A stretch of DNA of 59,560 nt from an uncultured Gammaproteobacteria bacterium (GCA_913031035.1 CAJWGN010000005.1:1-59560); one strand, 5' to 3'; counted from the first letter of the stretch, positions 33,871 through 44,540 are shown. Translations and numbers: made by a program. Notes: generated by a model from the letters alone, not told the origin.

Positions 33871-34845
33871 TTGAGATTTTTGAAATGGTTTTTGGGTGCG
33901 ATCGTGATTATCACCCTCGTTGGTTCGGTCTTTTTATTTGAGGGCGATATTCCCGCATCGACCGTCGATGCGAAATATTCGAATTCAGAATCGAGCTTCT
34001 TAGTTTTGGAGAACGGCGGTCGTATTCATTACCGAGACCAAGGCCAGTCCACCGGCCTACCCATAGTGTTAGTCCACGGTGCGATGGCTTCACTGCATAC
34101 TTGGGAGCCTTGGGTTCAGGTTCTAGGACAGAACTACCGACTTGTTACCTTGGACCTCCCCGCCCATGGACTTACCGGCCAGTTGCCAGGACAAGACTAC
34201 GGCGCTGACGCTTTCACTGCCACAATCGAGGCTGTGGTAAATGAGCTTGGACTCAATACCTTCGTGCTGGGCGGGAACTCTATGGGTGGAGGCGCAACTT
34301 GGCGTTACTCTCTTGAAAATCCCGATCGAGTTAGGGCTATGTTGCTGGTAGATTCCGTGCCGCCAAGCCACTGGGCACAGGCTGAGCGTGATGGGGAGAA
34401 TGAAAGGTCAGGGCCAGCAGGGTTCAGGCTCCTCAGGCAAGGATGGTTCAAAGCTATTGCTCGTAAATTGGATCCAGCGCCGTTGATCGGTCAAGGACTG
34501 CGCTCGGCTTATAACGATTCGCCAGTAGTCGATGACCAACTGATCGCCCGGTACTACGATCTCATCATGCGCGAGGGAACCCGCTCTGCGATTCTCAGTC
34601 GAGCCGGATCATTCAATGAGGAGAGAGATCCGCCCCCAGATCTAAGCCTACTCAAACAGCCGACGCTGATTATGTGGGGAGCACAAGATGTCGTCATTCC
34701 AGTGTCGGTGGCTGCACAGTTTGAAGCAAATATGCCTAACACCAAGACCGTTATCTATGAGGATCTAGGGCATATACCGATGGAAGAAGACCCTGTGCGA
34801 ACAGCCACAGATGTGCTGCTCTTTTTGGAAGCGCTAGAGGAGTAA
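33871..34845 (+). CDS. Alpha/beta hydrolase, membrane-anchored
   Basis: 324 residues from TTG 33871, which follows AGAGG by six bases; GTG 33844 is a longer option without a ribosome site and partly in the palindrome. An N-terminal hydrophobic helix (about 4-24) may be an uncleaved anchor. The hydrolase core is complete: VLVHGAMAS oxyanion loop, nucleophile elbow GGNSMGGG, acid in MWGAQDVVIP and His in DLGHIPMEEDP. Substrate is unknown; relatives include lipases and epoxide or C-C hydrolases. No operon partners. Confidence 0.87.
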   Translation: MRFLKWFLGAIVIITLVGSVFLFEGDIPASTVDAKYSNSESSFLVLENGGRIHYRDQGQSTGLPIVLVHGAMASLHTWEPWVQVLGQNYRLVTLDLPAHGLTGQLPGQDYGADAFTATIEAVVNELGLNTFVLGGNSMGGGATWRYSLENPDRVRAMLLVDSVPPSHWAQAERDGENERSGPAGFRLLRQGWFKAIARKLDPAPLIGQGLRSAYNDSPVVDDQLIARYYDLIMREGTRSAILSRAGSFNEERDPPPDLSLLKQPTLIMWGAQDVVIPVSVAAQFEANMPNTKTVIYEDLGHIPMEEDPVRTATDVLLFLEALEE

Positions 34846-34899
34846 CTAGAAAGATTACTATTTAAAAAATCGGCCATAGAGGCCCAAGACCTGCAGTTG

Positions 34900-36642
34900 C
34901 TAGAAATCTGACAATGGCACCTCCCTATTCTTTAACGCCTCAACCGCACGATTTTGACTGAGGTAGCAGTTGCCGGACAATGCTCTAAAAAATTCGGTTT
35001 GCTCCAACCGATCCATTATTGGCCCTTTTACTTCAGAAAGGTGCAGGGAAATCCCAAGCTCGGACAAGGTATCGTTAATTTTCGCTAAGGTTTCCAGGGC
35101 ACTCAAGTCCACCGCGTTAACTGCGGTAAACATTAAGATCACATGCTCAACGTTTGGTTGCTTTGCAACAAGCTTGAATACAAGCTCTTCTAGGTAGCGG
35201 GTATTGGCGAAATAAAGGCTTTCATCAATCCTTATGGAAAGAAGGTTTTCAAAAGTCTCCACATCATGACGCTTCACGTTACGGAAATGTTCAGAGCCTG
35301 CCACCCGTCCGACCACCGCAACATGAGGCTGTGATGTTTTGTATAAATGAATAAGTATCGAGGCTAGCACACCCGCGGCGATACCAAATTCTACCCCCAC
35401 CAATAAGGTCAAAGTCAACGTGAAGAACACCGCCGTAAAATCTGCTTTAGAATAGCGCCAAGATTTCTGCAGCATAGAAAAGTCAACCAATGGGATTACC
35501 GCAACTAGGATGATTGCCGCCAGGCTAACCTTCGGCAACCAAAACAGCAGCGGCGTAAAAAATAAGGCAACAAGGGTTACCAACACTGCGGTGATCAAAC
35601 CTGCCGCCGGTGTCGCAGCTCCCGCGTCAAAGTTCACTACCGAGCGGGAAAAGCCCCCGCTTACAGGAAATCCGCCAAAAAACGACGTGGCAATATTGGC
35701 GCTTCCAAGGCCAACTAATTCTTGATCAAGATCGATACGTTCACGGCGCTTGGCAGCTAAGGTTTGGGCAACCGATATAGATTCCACGAACCCAATAATT
35801 GCGATCAGTGCTGCAGACCCCGCTAAACTGCCAAGTAATTCCACATCCACCTGAGGAACTCTAAATTCTGGTATGCCGCTGGGGATTTCCCCCAATAACT
35901 GCAATCCATGTAAATCTAACCGCCACAAATAAGCAGCGAGACTCGTTGCAATCACGATGAACACAGGCCCAGTTCTGGACACCACTCTCGCAAAATAACT
36001 TGGCAGACCAACCTTCACCAGAACCCATTCCATTTTGGCCTTGCACCAAAGAATAAACCCTATAGATACAATTCCCATACCAAGGGTAATTAAATTAGTT
36101 TGGTCTATTGATTCAAGCAATGACATAGCAAGACCAATTAGGTTGTGACCGTCGCCTTCTATACCAAACAGATGCTTCATCTGGCTCATGCCGATTATGA
36201 GAGCAGAAGCTGTCACAAAAGCACTAATAACAGGATGAGACAAAAAGTTTGCCATAAAACCAAGTCGAAATAGGCCAAGGAAAAACAAGCCAATACCTGA
36301 AAGCAAGGCTAGCAAAAGTGCTGCATTTAAAATTTCAGCAGGATCTTCTAGTGGAAGTTTTGCAAGCGCGGCCGCCGTCATTAAAGAAATCACCGCCACC
36401 GGTGCCACAGAAAGTGTATTGCTAGTACCAAATACCGAATAAACCGCAAGTCCAAAAATACTGGCATAAAGCCCAGTTTCTGGCGGCAGTCCGGCCACCA
36501 AGGAAAGACCTAAGGATTGCGGGATCAGCATAATCGCCACAATTAATGCAGCGACAGAGTCATCCATCAAATTAGCACGGGTATAGTGACGCCCCCAGCG
36601 ACTTATAGGAATGTAACGCTCTATAAGGGATCTTTTTGCCAA
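34900..36642 (-). CDS. SulP-family anion transporter with STAS domain
   Basis: 580 residues from TTG 36642, which follows AAGAGA. The SulP signature AIMLIPQSLGLSLVAGLPPE (about 36-55) opens a membrane part of about 12-14 helices, including GSANIATSFFGGFPVSGGFSRS near 315. Residues about 455-560 form a cytosolic STAS domain (VILMFTAVNAVDLSALETL). Members carry sulfate, bicarbonate or dicarboxylates with sodium or protons; the sequence does not decide between them. No carbonic anhydrase or sulfur gene is adjacent. It lies downstream of DUF2333 on the same strand with 184 bases between. Confidence 0.9.
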   Translation of the reverse strand: MAKRSLIERYIPISRWGRHYTRANLMDDSVAALIVAIMLIPQSLGLSLVAGLPPETGLYASIFGLAVYSVFGTSNTLSVAPVAVISLMTAAALAKLPLEDPAEILNAALLLALLSGIGLFFLGLFRLGFMANFLSHPVISAFVTASALIIGMSQMKHLFGIEGDGHNLIGLAMSLLESIDQTNLITLGMGIVSIGFILWCKAKMEWVLVKVGLPSYFARVVSRTGPVFIVIATSLAAYLWRLDLHGLQLLGEIPSGIPEFRVPQVDVELLGSLAGSAALIAIIGFVESISVAQTLAAKRRERIDLDQELVGLGSANIATSFFGGFPVSGGFSRSVVNFDAGAATPAAGLITAVLVTLVALFFTPLLFWLPKVSLAAIILVAVIPLVDFSMLQKSWRYSKADFTAVFFTLTLTLLVGVEFGIAAGVLASILIHLYKTSQPHVAVVGRVAGSEHFRNVKRHDVETFENLLSIRIDESLYFANTRYLEELVFKLVAKQPNVEHVILMFTAVNAVDLSALETLAKINDTLSELGISLHLSEVKGPIMDRLEQTEFFRALSGNCYLSQNRAVEALKNREVPLSDF

Positions 36643-36826
36643 TGTATTCTCTTATCTGAATTAGGTTTTTAGCGCGCACTATCGCCAGTTTAGAGGCCCT
36701 ACCGATATAGATACCTTAACCAGAACCGAGCCAATAAGTAGTCCTGCCTCGCTGGCGTATAGCTCTTATTTTTGCTGGCCTTCGTTGAATTGGCAACTAA
36801 GCACACGTCACCGCGCAGAAAGAGTT

Positions 36827-37876
36827 TTATCCTCTCTCCAGCAAGCGGCGCAAATCTATAATTGCTGCATTTGCTCTGGATATATAATTTGCCATAGTTA
36901 AAGAATGGTTCGCAAAGACTCCAAAACCTGAGCCATTTAGAATAATCGGGAAAAAAAGTGGCCGCTGACTTTCTTCCATCTCTCTTATTATCTGGCGAAG
37001 ACTGGCAGTAGCATTTTTGTCAGCAAGTACATCTTGGAAATCCAGCTCAACTGCTTTAAGAAAATGCATTAACGCCCAAGTTGCCCCGCGGGATTCGTAA
37101 AAAACATCATCAATTTTTAACCAGGGTGTTTTTACTTCCTGCTCAGATGGTGTAGGTGTAGATTGCATAGCCCCAGTTTCGCCGGATGTATTTGTGTTGA
37201 TTCTCTGCTGTCCAACACTGGCGCTTAGGTTTTGCGACAGGCTGCCCAGTCGCAATTCAACGTACAATAACCAACCTGCTAAATTATCTGCCCTGGCATA
37301 AAACTGAGCATCTGCATTGCTAGGATCTGAAATTCTGGAAAGATAAGAATAGAGGCTGGATATTGCAACCCTATACTCCGACTCAGCTGCGGGGAGTAAC
37401 CAGCTTTTGCTATCAACATTAAATTTAGGATAGGCAATTTGTAAATCAGGATCTTCTGTCGACTGAGATTGAGAACGACTAAACCCCTCCCGAAGCGCCC
37501 TAGAGAGGTCGCGCACCTGCTTTAAAACACCTAGTTCCCAATTAGGTATATTGTCGAGATATAATCCAGGAGGCATAACATCGTTGCTTAAGTAACCACC
37601 GGACTTATCCAGCATGGTCTCCGACACCATAATCAGAGTGGCGGTGACTGTGCTGCCGGTTACGATTGCGTTACCAGATACTTCTAACTTTTTTGAGACA
37701 TTGTCGCTGACCGAAAACGGCTCAGGTTCAGCGCTCCAATAGACCCCAATAAATAATACCCAAACCGTAACAAGAACAAAGACCAATAAGATCAACTTTT
37801 TATAGCCACCTTTACTAGGACTTACTTTCTCTTTAAAGCGTTGCCAACCGCTTGCCGACACTTGATCAATTATCAT
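36827..37876 (-). CDS. DUF2333 family membrane-anchored protein
   Basis: 349 residues. A single N-terminal TM (about 27-47, LILLVFVLVTVWVLFIGVYW) is followed by a helical periplasmic part. WELGVLKQVRDLSRALRE, ESEYRVAISSLYSYLSRIS and FYARADNLAGWLLYVELRLG agree with the DUF2333 family of gammaproteobacteria, whose function is unknown. A Ser/Thr/Gln-rich linker lies at about 225-250. Its ATG directly abuts the stop of the upstream lipoprotein gene (TAAATG), so the two are translated together and may form one complex. Confidence 0.82.
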   Translation of the reverse strand: MIIDQVSASGWQRFKEKVSPSKGGYKKLILLVFVLVTVWVLFIGVYWSAEPEPFSVSDNVSKKLEVSGNAIVTGSTVTATLIMVSETMLDKSGGYLSNDVMPPGLYLDNIPNWELGVLKQVRDLSRALREGFSRSQSQSTEDPDLQIAYPKFNVDSKSWLLPAAESEYRVAISSLYSYLSRISDPSNADAQFYARADNLAGWLLYVELRLGSLSQNLSASVGQQRINTNTSGETGAMQSTPTPSEQEVKTPWLKIDDVFYESRGATWALMHFLKAVELDFQDVLADKNATASLRQIIREMEESQRPLFFPIILNGSGFGVFANHSLTMANYISRANAAIIDLRRLLERG

Positions 37877-38617
37877 TTATTGCTCCGCCTCAACAGGCAT
37901 TCGCAAACGAATGCTGGTCCGCCCAGCAAGTGCGATATTGCCACGTAATCGATAGCCCGATACAGCCTCTCTCATTACACTGAACATCCAACGCGCCAGC
38001 TCGTCGTTAGGGGCTGTAATAAGAAAAAAAGCTTGGGCTTGTTTCGCTTTAACGGCGATTTCCTGAAGCCGCTGTTGCACCTGTTCACTTCGAGCGTTCA
38101 TTTCAGCCGCATTAAAACTGAAGAATAGATCAGTAGACTTCATCTCTGCCGCTAATGCTAGCTCTACGCCAGCTATATCCGGGTGATCTTGATCTACAAA
38201 TCTAGCACGATCTAACATCGTCTCTGATTCTTCGAAGAGCCCGCGCCGCATCGCTTCTTCGGCAAGCTGCAAATAACGCAGAGCAATACTTTGAATACCA
38301 TCAAGGGCAATTTGGTTATTGGGTTCACTGGCAAGAACCCGCATAAACTTAGCATGGGCACTATCATCCACAGGGGTCAGCAATCTATCTGCGTCTAATG
38401 CCTGCAGCGCTGAGTAAAGTAAGTCCGGCGTTGATATCTCTCTTTTGCGGCCTCTTCCAACAAATACTTCGGCTTCCGAAATCACCCTAATTTGGGGGTC
38501 TTTGATTCTCTTGCTCGGCCTTTTAGGCTCCCCCTCGGCTACACCTGCAGGACTGCTACAACTAAGTAGCAGAGCCCCAAACACTATAGACAGTAGAAAA
38601 AATCTCAAACCAAGCAT
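37877..38617 (-). CDS. Lipoprotein with helical repeat region, unknown function
   Basis: 246 residues from ATG 38617. The signal ends in lipobox LLSC (Cys20). After a basic linker (PKRPSKRIKDPQ), residues about 75-160 form TPR-like helices (AHAKFMRVLASEPNNQIALD, EEAMRRGLFEESETMLDRA). The C-terminal part (FLITAPNDELARWMFSVMRE, GNIALAGRTSIRLR) resembles a peptidoglycan- or partner-binding tail but I cannot assign it. It starts 10 bases after the moeA stop and abuts DUF2333, so the three form an operon. An ATG 54 bases upstream would overlap moeA and hide the signal peptide. Confidence 0.75.
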   Translation of the reverse strand: MLGLRFFLLSIVFGALLLSCSSPAGVAEGEPKRPSKRIKDPQIRVISEAEVFVGRGRKREISTPDLLYSALQALDADRLLTPVDDSAHAKFMRVLASEPNNQIALDGIQSIALRYLQLAEEAMRRGLFEESETMLDRARFVDQDHPDIAGVELALAAEMKSTDLFFSFNAAEMNARSEQVQQRLQEIAVKAKQAQAFFLITAPNDELARWMFSVMREAVSGYRLRGNIALAGRTSIRLRMPVEAEQ

Positions 38618-38627
38618 AGGGTAACCA

Positions 38628-39842
38628 TTAACTGAGAAGTTCAGAAAAAGAAATAAATCGAAGCGAGTCACCTGTTTTTACCTCGGTATGTGGCGGCACG
38701 ACAGCTAAACCATCACCGTGGCTAAGCGACGCGCTGACCCCCGAGCTTTGATTCGCATAGGGCCGCAAGGTTGTCTCGCCGTCGACCTCACCCAAAGACA
38801 CACGAAGATATTCCTGTCGCGAACCCGATTCTGCTGCGGCGAATCCCGCCTTGATGAAAAACGATTGAAAACCGGTATCTTTGCACCCGAGCATTTTCAA
38901 CAAGGACGGCTTTACCAAAAGCGCAAAAGTCACAAACGCAGATACTGGGTTTCCCGGCAGACCAAAGAATTGTGCATCGCCTATTTTTCCACTAGCAAAA
39001 GGCTTACCCGGTTTAATAGCCAACTTCCAAAGCTCAATTTTACCTAGCGCCTCGACAGCGGCGCGAACATGATCTTCCTCACCTACCGAGACACCGCCGG
39101 TGGTCACTACACAATCAACCGATTTCGACGCGACCTCAAGCATTGACTGGGTAGATTCTAAATCGTCTTTGAGAACCCCCATATCTAAGACGTCGACATG
39201 CAAGGACTCGAGCAATGCTCGCAAAGTGAAATAGTTTGAATTATAAATTTGCCCAGGAAGGAGTGTCTGTCCTGGCTGAACGATTTCATCGCCAGTGGTT
39301 AACAGGGCAACTTTAAGTTTTCGGCGAACTCGTATCTCTGCCTTGCCAGCCGACGCTAACATCCCTAAATCCTGAGCGCGAAGTCTATGCCCTTGAAAAA
39401 ACAATGTTGCACCTATCTCAATATCCTCTCCGGCTTGACGCTGATTCTCACCTGACCTTGCGGATTGCAGAATTGTGACAACATTATCCTCGGCACTGCA
39501 GTTCTCCTGCATTACCACTGCATCTGCGCCGGGAGGCACCGGTGCCCCGGTAAATATTCTAGCGGCCTGTCCAGGGGACAAATCTGTACCCACCTGCCCC
39601 GCTGCAATGCGCTGGGTTACCGCTAATTGCCGGGGCGCACTAACAGTGTCTTTAGCGATAACTGCATAGCCGTCCATTGCGCTGCAAGCATGGGGTGGAA
39701 CATTCATCTGCGCAATGCTGTCGCAAGCTAGCACTCGGCCCAATGCTTCTTCGACAGGGATATCTTCGTCTTCGACAACGGGCTTTAGCGTTGCTAACAA
39801 GTGCTGAAAGGCTATGTCGATAGGTGTAAGTGTTGAGCTCAT
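38628..39842 (-). CDS. moeA: Molybdopterin molybdotransferase MoeA
   Basis: 404 residues, the usual length. MoeA inserts molybdate into adenylylated molybdopterin in the last step of molybdenum cofactor synthesis, in the cytosol. Family marks are PPHACSAMDGYAV (about 49-61), ARIFTGAPVPPGADAVVMQE (about 93-112), TTGDEIV and TTGGVSVGEEDHV (about 248), KLAIKPGKPFASG (about 272) and FFGLPGNPVSAFV (about 292). Domain order I-IV is complete. It is the first gene of the operon with the lipoprotein and DUF2333 genes; no other Mo-cofactor gene is in the window. Confidence 0.95.
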   Translation of the reverse strand: MSSTLTPIDIAFQHLLATLKPVVEDEDIPVEEALGRVLACDSIAQMNVPPHACSAMDGYAVIAKDTVSAPRQLAVTQRIAAGQVGTDLSPGQAARIFTGAPVPPGADAVVMQENCSAEDNVVTILQSARSGENQRQAGEDIEIGATLFFQGHRLRAQDLGMLASAGKAEIRVRRKLKVALLTTGDEIVQPGQTLLPGQIYNSNYFTLRALLESLHVDVLDMGVLKDDLESTQSMLEVASKSVDCVVTTGGVSVGEEDHVRAAVEALGKIELWKLAIKPGKPFASGKIGDAQFFGLPGNPVSAFVTFALLVKPSLLKMLGCKDTGFQSFFIKAGFAAAESGSRQEYLRVSLGEVDGETTLRPYANQSSGVSASLSHGDGLAVVPPHTEVKTGDSLRFISFSELLS

Positions 39843-39919
39843 GATCGCGTTATCTGCTGTTGATATTCTAATTAGGATTAGGCCGTATTATCGGACAAAG
39901 CGGGTGACGCAGATATGCG

Positions 39920-40828
39920 CTAATTCGAGGATTTCTTTTTGCCGGCGTACAGAGATTTCACAGTATCCTGAAGATTCCCGTGCCATGACCTTTGCTTAAT
40001 GCCAAAGGTATCGGATATCTTCTTGCTTGAAAGTGTTGCACTGTGAATTTCCGGTGAACGCACATCCCGCTCAATGACTTTTTTATTATCCAACAACTGA
40101 TAAATTTTTTCGTCATTATTGGCCGCATATTTTAACGTCTGCTCAGCAAACTCACTTTCAGTTTTGGTCTCCAAACCGCTGTAATGGTATATCCCCCAAA
40201 CATTCGCGTCACAGTCTATTTGCTGTGAAACTGCTAAAATCGCAGAAGCTAAATCACCGGTGTGAGTGGGACTAAATCTTCGCCGCGCGACTTGAAGCAT
40301 GCCGTCATTTTTAATGGCTGAGCGAATCCAAGACTTAATAAGCCCTTTCTTATGCTTACCAAATAACCACCCAGATCTAATAATCACATGGGAGGCGTGC
40401 GCCTGAACAGCTAACTCACCCTCTAGCGAGGCAATACCGTAAATACCGATAGGATTTGGCTCATCATTTTCGTTATAACCGAGGCGTTTTTCACCGTCGA
40501 AAACATAAGGATTCGATAGATGAATCATTGGAATGTTCAAGTGATTACATATTTCAGAGAGCGCAGAAGGTAGGTAGGTGTTTATTAAGTAGCAACGCTG
40601 CTGAACTTTCTCGGCTCTGTTCAAAGCACTGTGATTACCTGAGATAAAATCTGCCAAATTGATAAGCTGATCAGGATTGTATTCGGTAATCATTTTGGCT
40701 AGGGCAACCTCGTTGCCTGGCTCAAAATGCTTATCCGCAGGCGCCAAAAAGCCAACCTTACGCCGGCGCAAGATCTCAACCAATTCTTTTCCTGTCGGGC
40801 TATTCGCACCAACCAGAAACAGCTTCAC
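39920..40828 (-). CDS. RmlD-like sugar-nucleotide reductase homologue, active site degenerate
   Basis: 302 residues from GTG 40828 after AGGA. It matches dTDP-4-dehydrorhamnose reductase (RmlD) in overall plan: KLFLVGANSPTGKEL Rossmann start, LINLADF, LNIPMIHLSNPYVFDG, IYGIASLEGELAV and VIIRSGWLFG. The catalytic YxxxK has Ser instead of Lys (YGIAS), and the usual STDYVFDG reads SNPYVFDG, so the Thr/Asp pair is also changed. It may be a binding or regulatory protein rather than an enzyme. No sugar-biosynthesis gene is near; it lies between moeA and ssb, which is unusual for an rfb enzyme. Confidence 0.78.
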   Translation of the reverse strand: MKLFLVGANSPTGKELVEILRRRKVGFLAPADKHFEPGNEVALAKMITEYNPDQLINLADFISGNHSALNRAEKVQQRCYLINTYLPSALSEICNHLNIPMIHLSNPYVFDGEKRLGYNENDEPNPIGIYGIASLEGELAVQAHASHVIIRSGWLFGKHKKGLIKSWIRSAIKNDGMLQVARRRFSPTHTGDLASAILAVSQQIDCDANVWGIYHYSGLETKTESEFAEQTLKYAANNDEKIYQLLDNKKVIERDVRSPEIHSATLSSKKISDTFGIKQRSWHGNLQDTVKSLYAGKKKSSN

Positions 40829-41014
40829 AAAAAATTCCTATTTATCTTAGCCGATTAACAACATAGGCTATTAATACGGCCTAATAACTTCGGTCAATAA
40901 GAAGTGTAAGTCAAGCGTTGATCAAAGAAGAGCCGTGTTTTTCACAAGACAGAGCAAGCCTTGGCGAGGAAGCGGTACCGCTGGGACGCAACACCGTTTC
41001 TCAGCTAAGCTCTG

Positions 41015-41518
41015 CTAGAAGGGTATGTCGTCATCAAAATTATCAAAGTTTGATGGAGCAGCCTGACTCGGGGCAGATTGGGGGGCAGATTGAGGCGCGG
41101 ATTGCGGAGCCCCTTGCTGTGATCTTTGAGGCTGGGACTGGCCAAAAGAATTACCGTCGCCCTGCTCCATTGCCCCACCACCACGAGAATCTAGCATTTG
41201 CATTTCACTGGCCACGACTTCCGTTGAATAGCGCTTGACGCCTTCTTGTTCCCACTGGCGAGTCTGCAAACGCCCTTCTAGATAGAGCTTGCTGCCTTTT
41301 TTGACGTATTGCTCAACGATTTCGGCAAGGCGATTGAAAAACACAACTCGGTGCCATTCAGTCTTCTCTTGCTGCTCACCGTTGCCCTTGTCCTTCCAGG
41401 TTTCGCTGGTCGCGATAGAGACATTGGCGACAGCATTACCATTAGGCATGTACCTAACTTCAGGATCATTGCCAACATTGCCTACCAGAATTACTTTATT
41501 TACGCCTCGACTTGCCAC
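41015..41518 (-). CDS. ssb: Single-stranded DNA-binding protein
   Basis: 167 residues from GTG 41518, preceded by GAGGG. The OB fold occupies about residues 1-112 ([50 protein letters not shown]). The tail is rich in Gln, Ser and Pro with three APQS-type repeats and ends in the conserved DDDIPF tip that recruits repair and replication proteins. It is divergent from uvrA, as in many gammaproteobacteria. I see no canonical LexA site (CTGT-N8-ACAG) in the 176-base shared region. Confidence 0.96.
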   Translation of the reverse strand: MASRGVNKVILVGNVGNDPEVRYMPNGNAVANVSIATSETWKDKGNGEQQEKTEWHRVVFFNRLAEIVEQYVKKGSKLYLEGRLQTRQWEQEGVKRYSTEVVASEMQMLDSRGGGAMEQGDGNSFGQSQPQRSQQGAPQSAPQSAPQSAPSQAAPSNFDNFDDDIPF

Positions 41519-41694
41519 ATTGAATCCCTCAAATTTTTTTTTCGGTTATATGGCATCAGTTTATACTATGGCCGCTGGCATGAGAAATATTCCTCTAAAT
41601 TAACTTAATGTAGCAACTAAGGGTCATGGCCTTTGCTCTATGTGTACTACTTGTAAGATAATGCCCGGTTTCCCCTATTCCAACCGAGACCTGC

Positions 41695-44532
41695 ATGGAT
41701 AAGATTGTTGTACGTGGTGCACGCACCCATAATCTGAAAAATATCAACGTTACTATTCCGCGAGACAAGCTAGTGGTTATTACCGGCCTGTCAGGATCGG
41801 GGAAATCCTCTCTGGCATTCGATACGCTCTATGCGGAAGGGCAGCGGCGCTATGTAGAGTCACTATCTACCTATGCTCGGCAGTTCTTGTCGATGATGGA
41901 GAAACCCGATATTGATCATATTGAGGGGCTTTCACCTGCAATTTCCATAGAGCAGAAGTCCACATCGCATAATCCAAGGTCAACTGTCGGAACTATTACC
42001 GAAATCTATGATTATCTTCGACTTCTATTTGCCAGAGTTGGCGACCCTCACTGCCCAGATCACAACGTAAAGCTGGAAGCACAAACTGTCAGCCAGATGG
42101 TCGACAAAGTCATGGCCCTGCCAGCCGACTCAAGAATTATGGTGCTGGCACCGATGATAAGAGAAAGAAAGGGCGAGCATTTACATGTGTTTAGCGAACT
42201 GCGCACGAGCGGATTTATTCGCGCACGGGTTGACGGTTTAGTTTGCGAGATAGAGTATCCACCTGAACTCGAAAAAAATAAAAAGCATTCCATAGACGTT
42301 GTCATTGATCGAATCAAAATTAAGCCAGGCCTCGAGCAACGCTTAGCTGAGAGTTTCGAGACAGCAATTCAGCTGGCCGACGGCTTAGCCGTAGTAAGTT
42401 TCATGGAAGAAGACGATAAGACTGAAGACTTAGTCTTCTCTTCCCTGTTTGCCTGCCCCCAATGTGGCCACAGCATCTCTGAATTAGAGCCAAGATTGTT
42501 TTCCTTTAACAATCCAGCTGGCGCTTGTACGGGCTGTGATGGACTTGGCGTAAAACAGTATTTTGATGAGTCTCGGATAGTGGTAGACGAAGCCCTAGCT
42601 CTTGCTGAAGGCGCTATTCGTGGCTGGGATCGACGCAATATCTATTATTTTCAAATGCTTACCTCTCTAGCTAAGCACTATGGCTTTAGTGTTGATACCC
42701 CCTTTGACAAGCTCTCCAAGAAACACCGCGACTTTATTCTCAACGGCAGCGGCAAGGAAGTAATCGATTTTCACTATGTTAATGACCGTGGTGATACCGT
42801 CACCAGAAGCTACCCTTTCGAGGGAATCCTACCCAGCATGGATCGCAGGTACCGGGAGACAGAGTCGAATCATGTACGAGAAGAACTGGCTAAATATCTT
42901 AGTTCTCAGTCATGCCCGGACTGTGCAGGCACCCGACTGAAGCGGGATGCCCGCTTTGTCCTACTAAAAGGATTGAACCTGCCCGGCATCACCTCGATGA
43001 CCGTTGCTCAGTCATCTGAGTATTTCAGCACGCTAAAACTGACCGGCACCAAAGCAAAGATTGCTGACAAGATTCTAAAAGAGCTACAGGACAGATTGCA
43101 GTTTTTAGTGGATGTTGGCCTTAACTACCTTACCCTCAGCCGCAGCGCCGACACGCTTTCAGGCGGAGAAGCGCAGCGTATTCGACTCGCTAGCCAAATT
43201 GGCGCCGGTCTGGTTGGCGTGATGTACATCCTTGATGAACCTTCTATCGGTCTTCACCAGCGGGATAATGACCGTCTTCTGAAAACCCTGTTTCATCTGC
43301 GCGATTTAGGCAACACGGTAATTGTCGTAGAACACGATGAAGAAGCAATTTGCAATGCCGATCACGTCATTGATATTGGTCCCGGCGCAGGCGTCCACGG
43401 CGGCGAAGTCGTTGCAGAAGGCACCGTTGAGGACATCATGAAGTCAGAACGCTCGTTAACAGGAAAGTATCTCTCAGGTGTTGAATCGATAGCGATTCCA
43501 GCCGTGCGGACAGTTAATGACGATGGCAAAACCTTAGAGCTCATTGGCGCTAATGGCAATAATCTTCAAAACGTCAGTTTAAGCATTCCTATCGGACTGT
43601 TTACTTGTATCACCGGTGTCTCAGGCTCAGGAAAATCCACTCTAATTAACGGCACCCTCTATCCTATTGCCGCTACTAAGTTAAACAACGCAACCACCCT
43701 TACACCCTCGCCTTATGAAGAAATCAAAGGCATGGAGGCGTTGGACAAAGTAGTGGATATAGATCAGAGCCCGATCGGGCGCACCCCTAGATCGAATCCA
43801 GCTACTTACACAGGCATTTTCACCCCTGTCAGAGAGCTATTTGCCGGCACTCAGGAAGCACGCAGCCGGGGCTACAAGCCGGGGCGCTTTAGCTTCAATG
43901 TAAAGGGCGGTCGCTGCGAAGCTTGTCAGGGCGATGGCATGGTAAAAGTAGAGATGCACTTTCTGCCAGATGTTTATGTTTCATGCGATGTCTGTCGTGG
44001 CAAACGGTATAACCGAGAAACTTTAGAGGTTCGCTACAAAGGTAAAAATATTAACGAAGTGCTAGATATGACTATTGAAGACGCCAGACAGTTCTTTGAT
44101 CCTGTTCCTGCCATTGCTAGAAAGCTGCAAACCTTGATGGAAGTAGGTCTTTCTTATATCTGCTTAGGACAAGCGGCAACCACCCTCTCTGGTGGCGAGG
44201 CTCAGCGTGTCAAACTGTCTCGTGAGCTGTCGAAACGTGACACCGGTAAAACTCTCTATATCCTAGACGAACCTACCACCGGTTTACATTTTCATGACAT
44301 TAAGCAACTGCTGGCGGTGCTTCATCATTTGCGCGATCAAGGCAATACGATAGTCGTCATAGAACACAACTTAGATGTTATTAAAACAGCTGACTGGATA
44401 GTCGATCTAGGCCCTGAAGGCGGCAGTGGCGGCGGCGAAATCATCGCCCAAGGCACCCCTGAGGACGTAGCTAAGTCTAAGAAATCCCACACTGGCACCT
44501 ATATCAAGAAGATCCTTGCTGGAATCAAGTAA
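41695..44532 (+). CDS. uvrA: Excinuclease ABC subunit A
   Basis: 945 residues, full length. UvrA finds DNA damage and loads UvrB in nucleotide excision repair. Both ATPase modules are intact: Walker [14 protein letters not shown] (about 31) and [11 protein letters not shown] (about 641), signatures [13 protein letters not shown] (about 488) and [13 protein letters not shown] (about 831), Walker [11 protein letters not shown] and [10 protein letters not shown]. The zinc modules CPQCG...CTGC (about 253-283) and CEAC...CDVC (about 741-767) are complete. ATG 41695 is in the family N-terminus [17 protein letters not shown]. It is divergent from ssb. Confidence 0.98.
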   Translation: MDKIVVRGARTHNLKNINVTIPRDKLVVITGLSGSGKSSLAFDTLYAEGQRRYVESLSTYARQFLSMMEKPDIDHIEGLSPAISIEQKSTSHNPRSTVGTITEIYDYLRLLFARVGDPHCPDHNVKLEAQTVSQMVDKVMALPADSRIMVLAPMIRERKGEHLHVFSELRTSGFIRARVDGLVCEIEYPPELEKNKKHSIDVVIDRIKIKPGLEQRLAESFETAIQLADGLAVVSFMEEDDKTEDLVFSSLFACPQCGHSISELEPRLFSFNNPAGACTGCDGLGVKQYFDESRIVVDEALALAEGAIRGWDRRNIYYFQMLTSLAKHYGFSVDTPFDKLSKKHRDFILNGSGKEVIDFHYVNDRGDTVTRSYPFEGILPSMDRRYRETESNHVREELAKYLSSQSCPDCAGTRLKRDARFVLLKGLNLPGITSMTVAQSSEYFSTLKLTGTKAKIADKILKELQDRLQFLVDVGLNYLTLSRSADTLSGGEAQRIRLASQIGAGLVGVMYILDEPSIGLHQRDNDRLLKTLFHLRDLGNTVIVVEHDEEAICNADHVIDIGPGAGVHGGEVVAEGTVEDIMKSERSLTGKYLSGVESIAIPAVRTVNDDGKTLELIGANGNNLQNVSLSIPIGLFTCITGVSGSGKSTLINGTLYPIAATKLNNATTLTPSPYEEIKGMEALDKVVDIDQSPIGRTPRSNPATYTGIFTPVRELFAGTQEARSRGYKPGRFSFNVKGGRCEACQGDGMVKVEMHFLPDVYVSCDVCRGKRYNRETLEVRYKGKNINEVLDMTIEDARQFFDPVPAIARKLQTLMEVGLSYICLGQAATTLSGGEAQRVKLSRELSKRDTGKTLYILDEPTTGLHFHDIKQLLAVLHHLRDQGNTIVVIEHNLDVIKTADWIVDLGPEGGSGGGEIIAQGTPEDVAKSKKSHTGTYIKKILAGIK

Positions 44533-44540
44533 GTTCCAAA

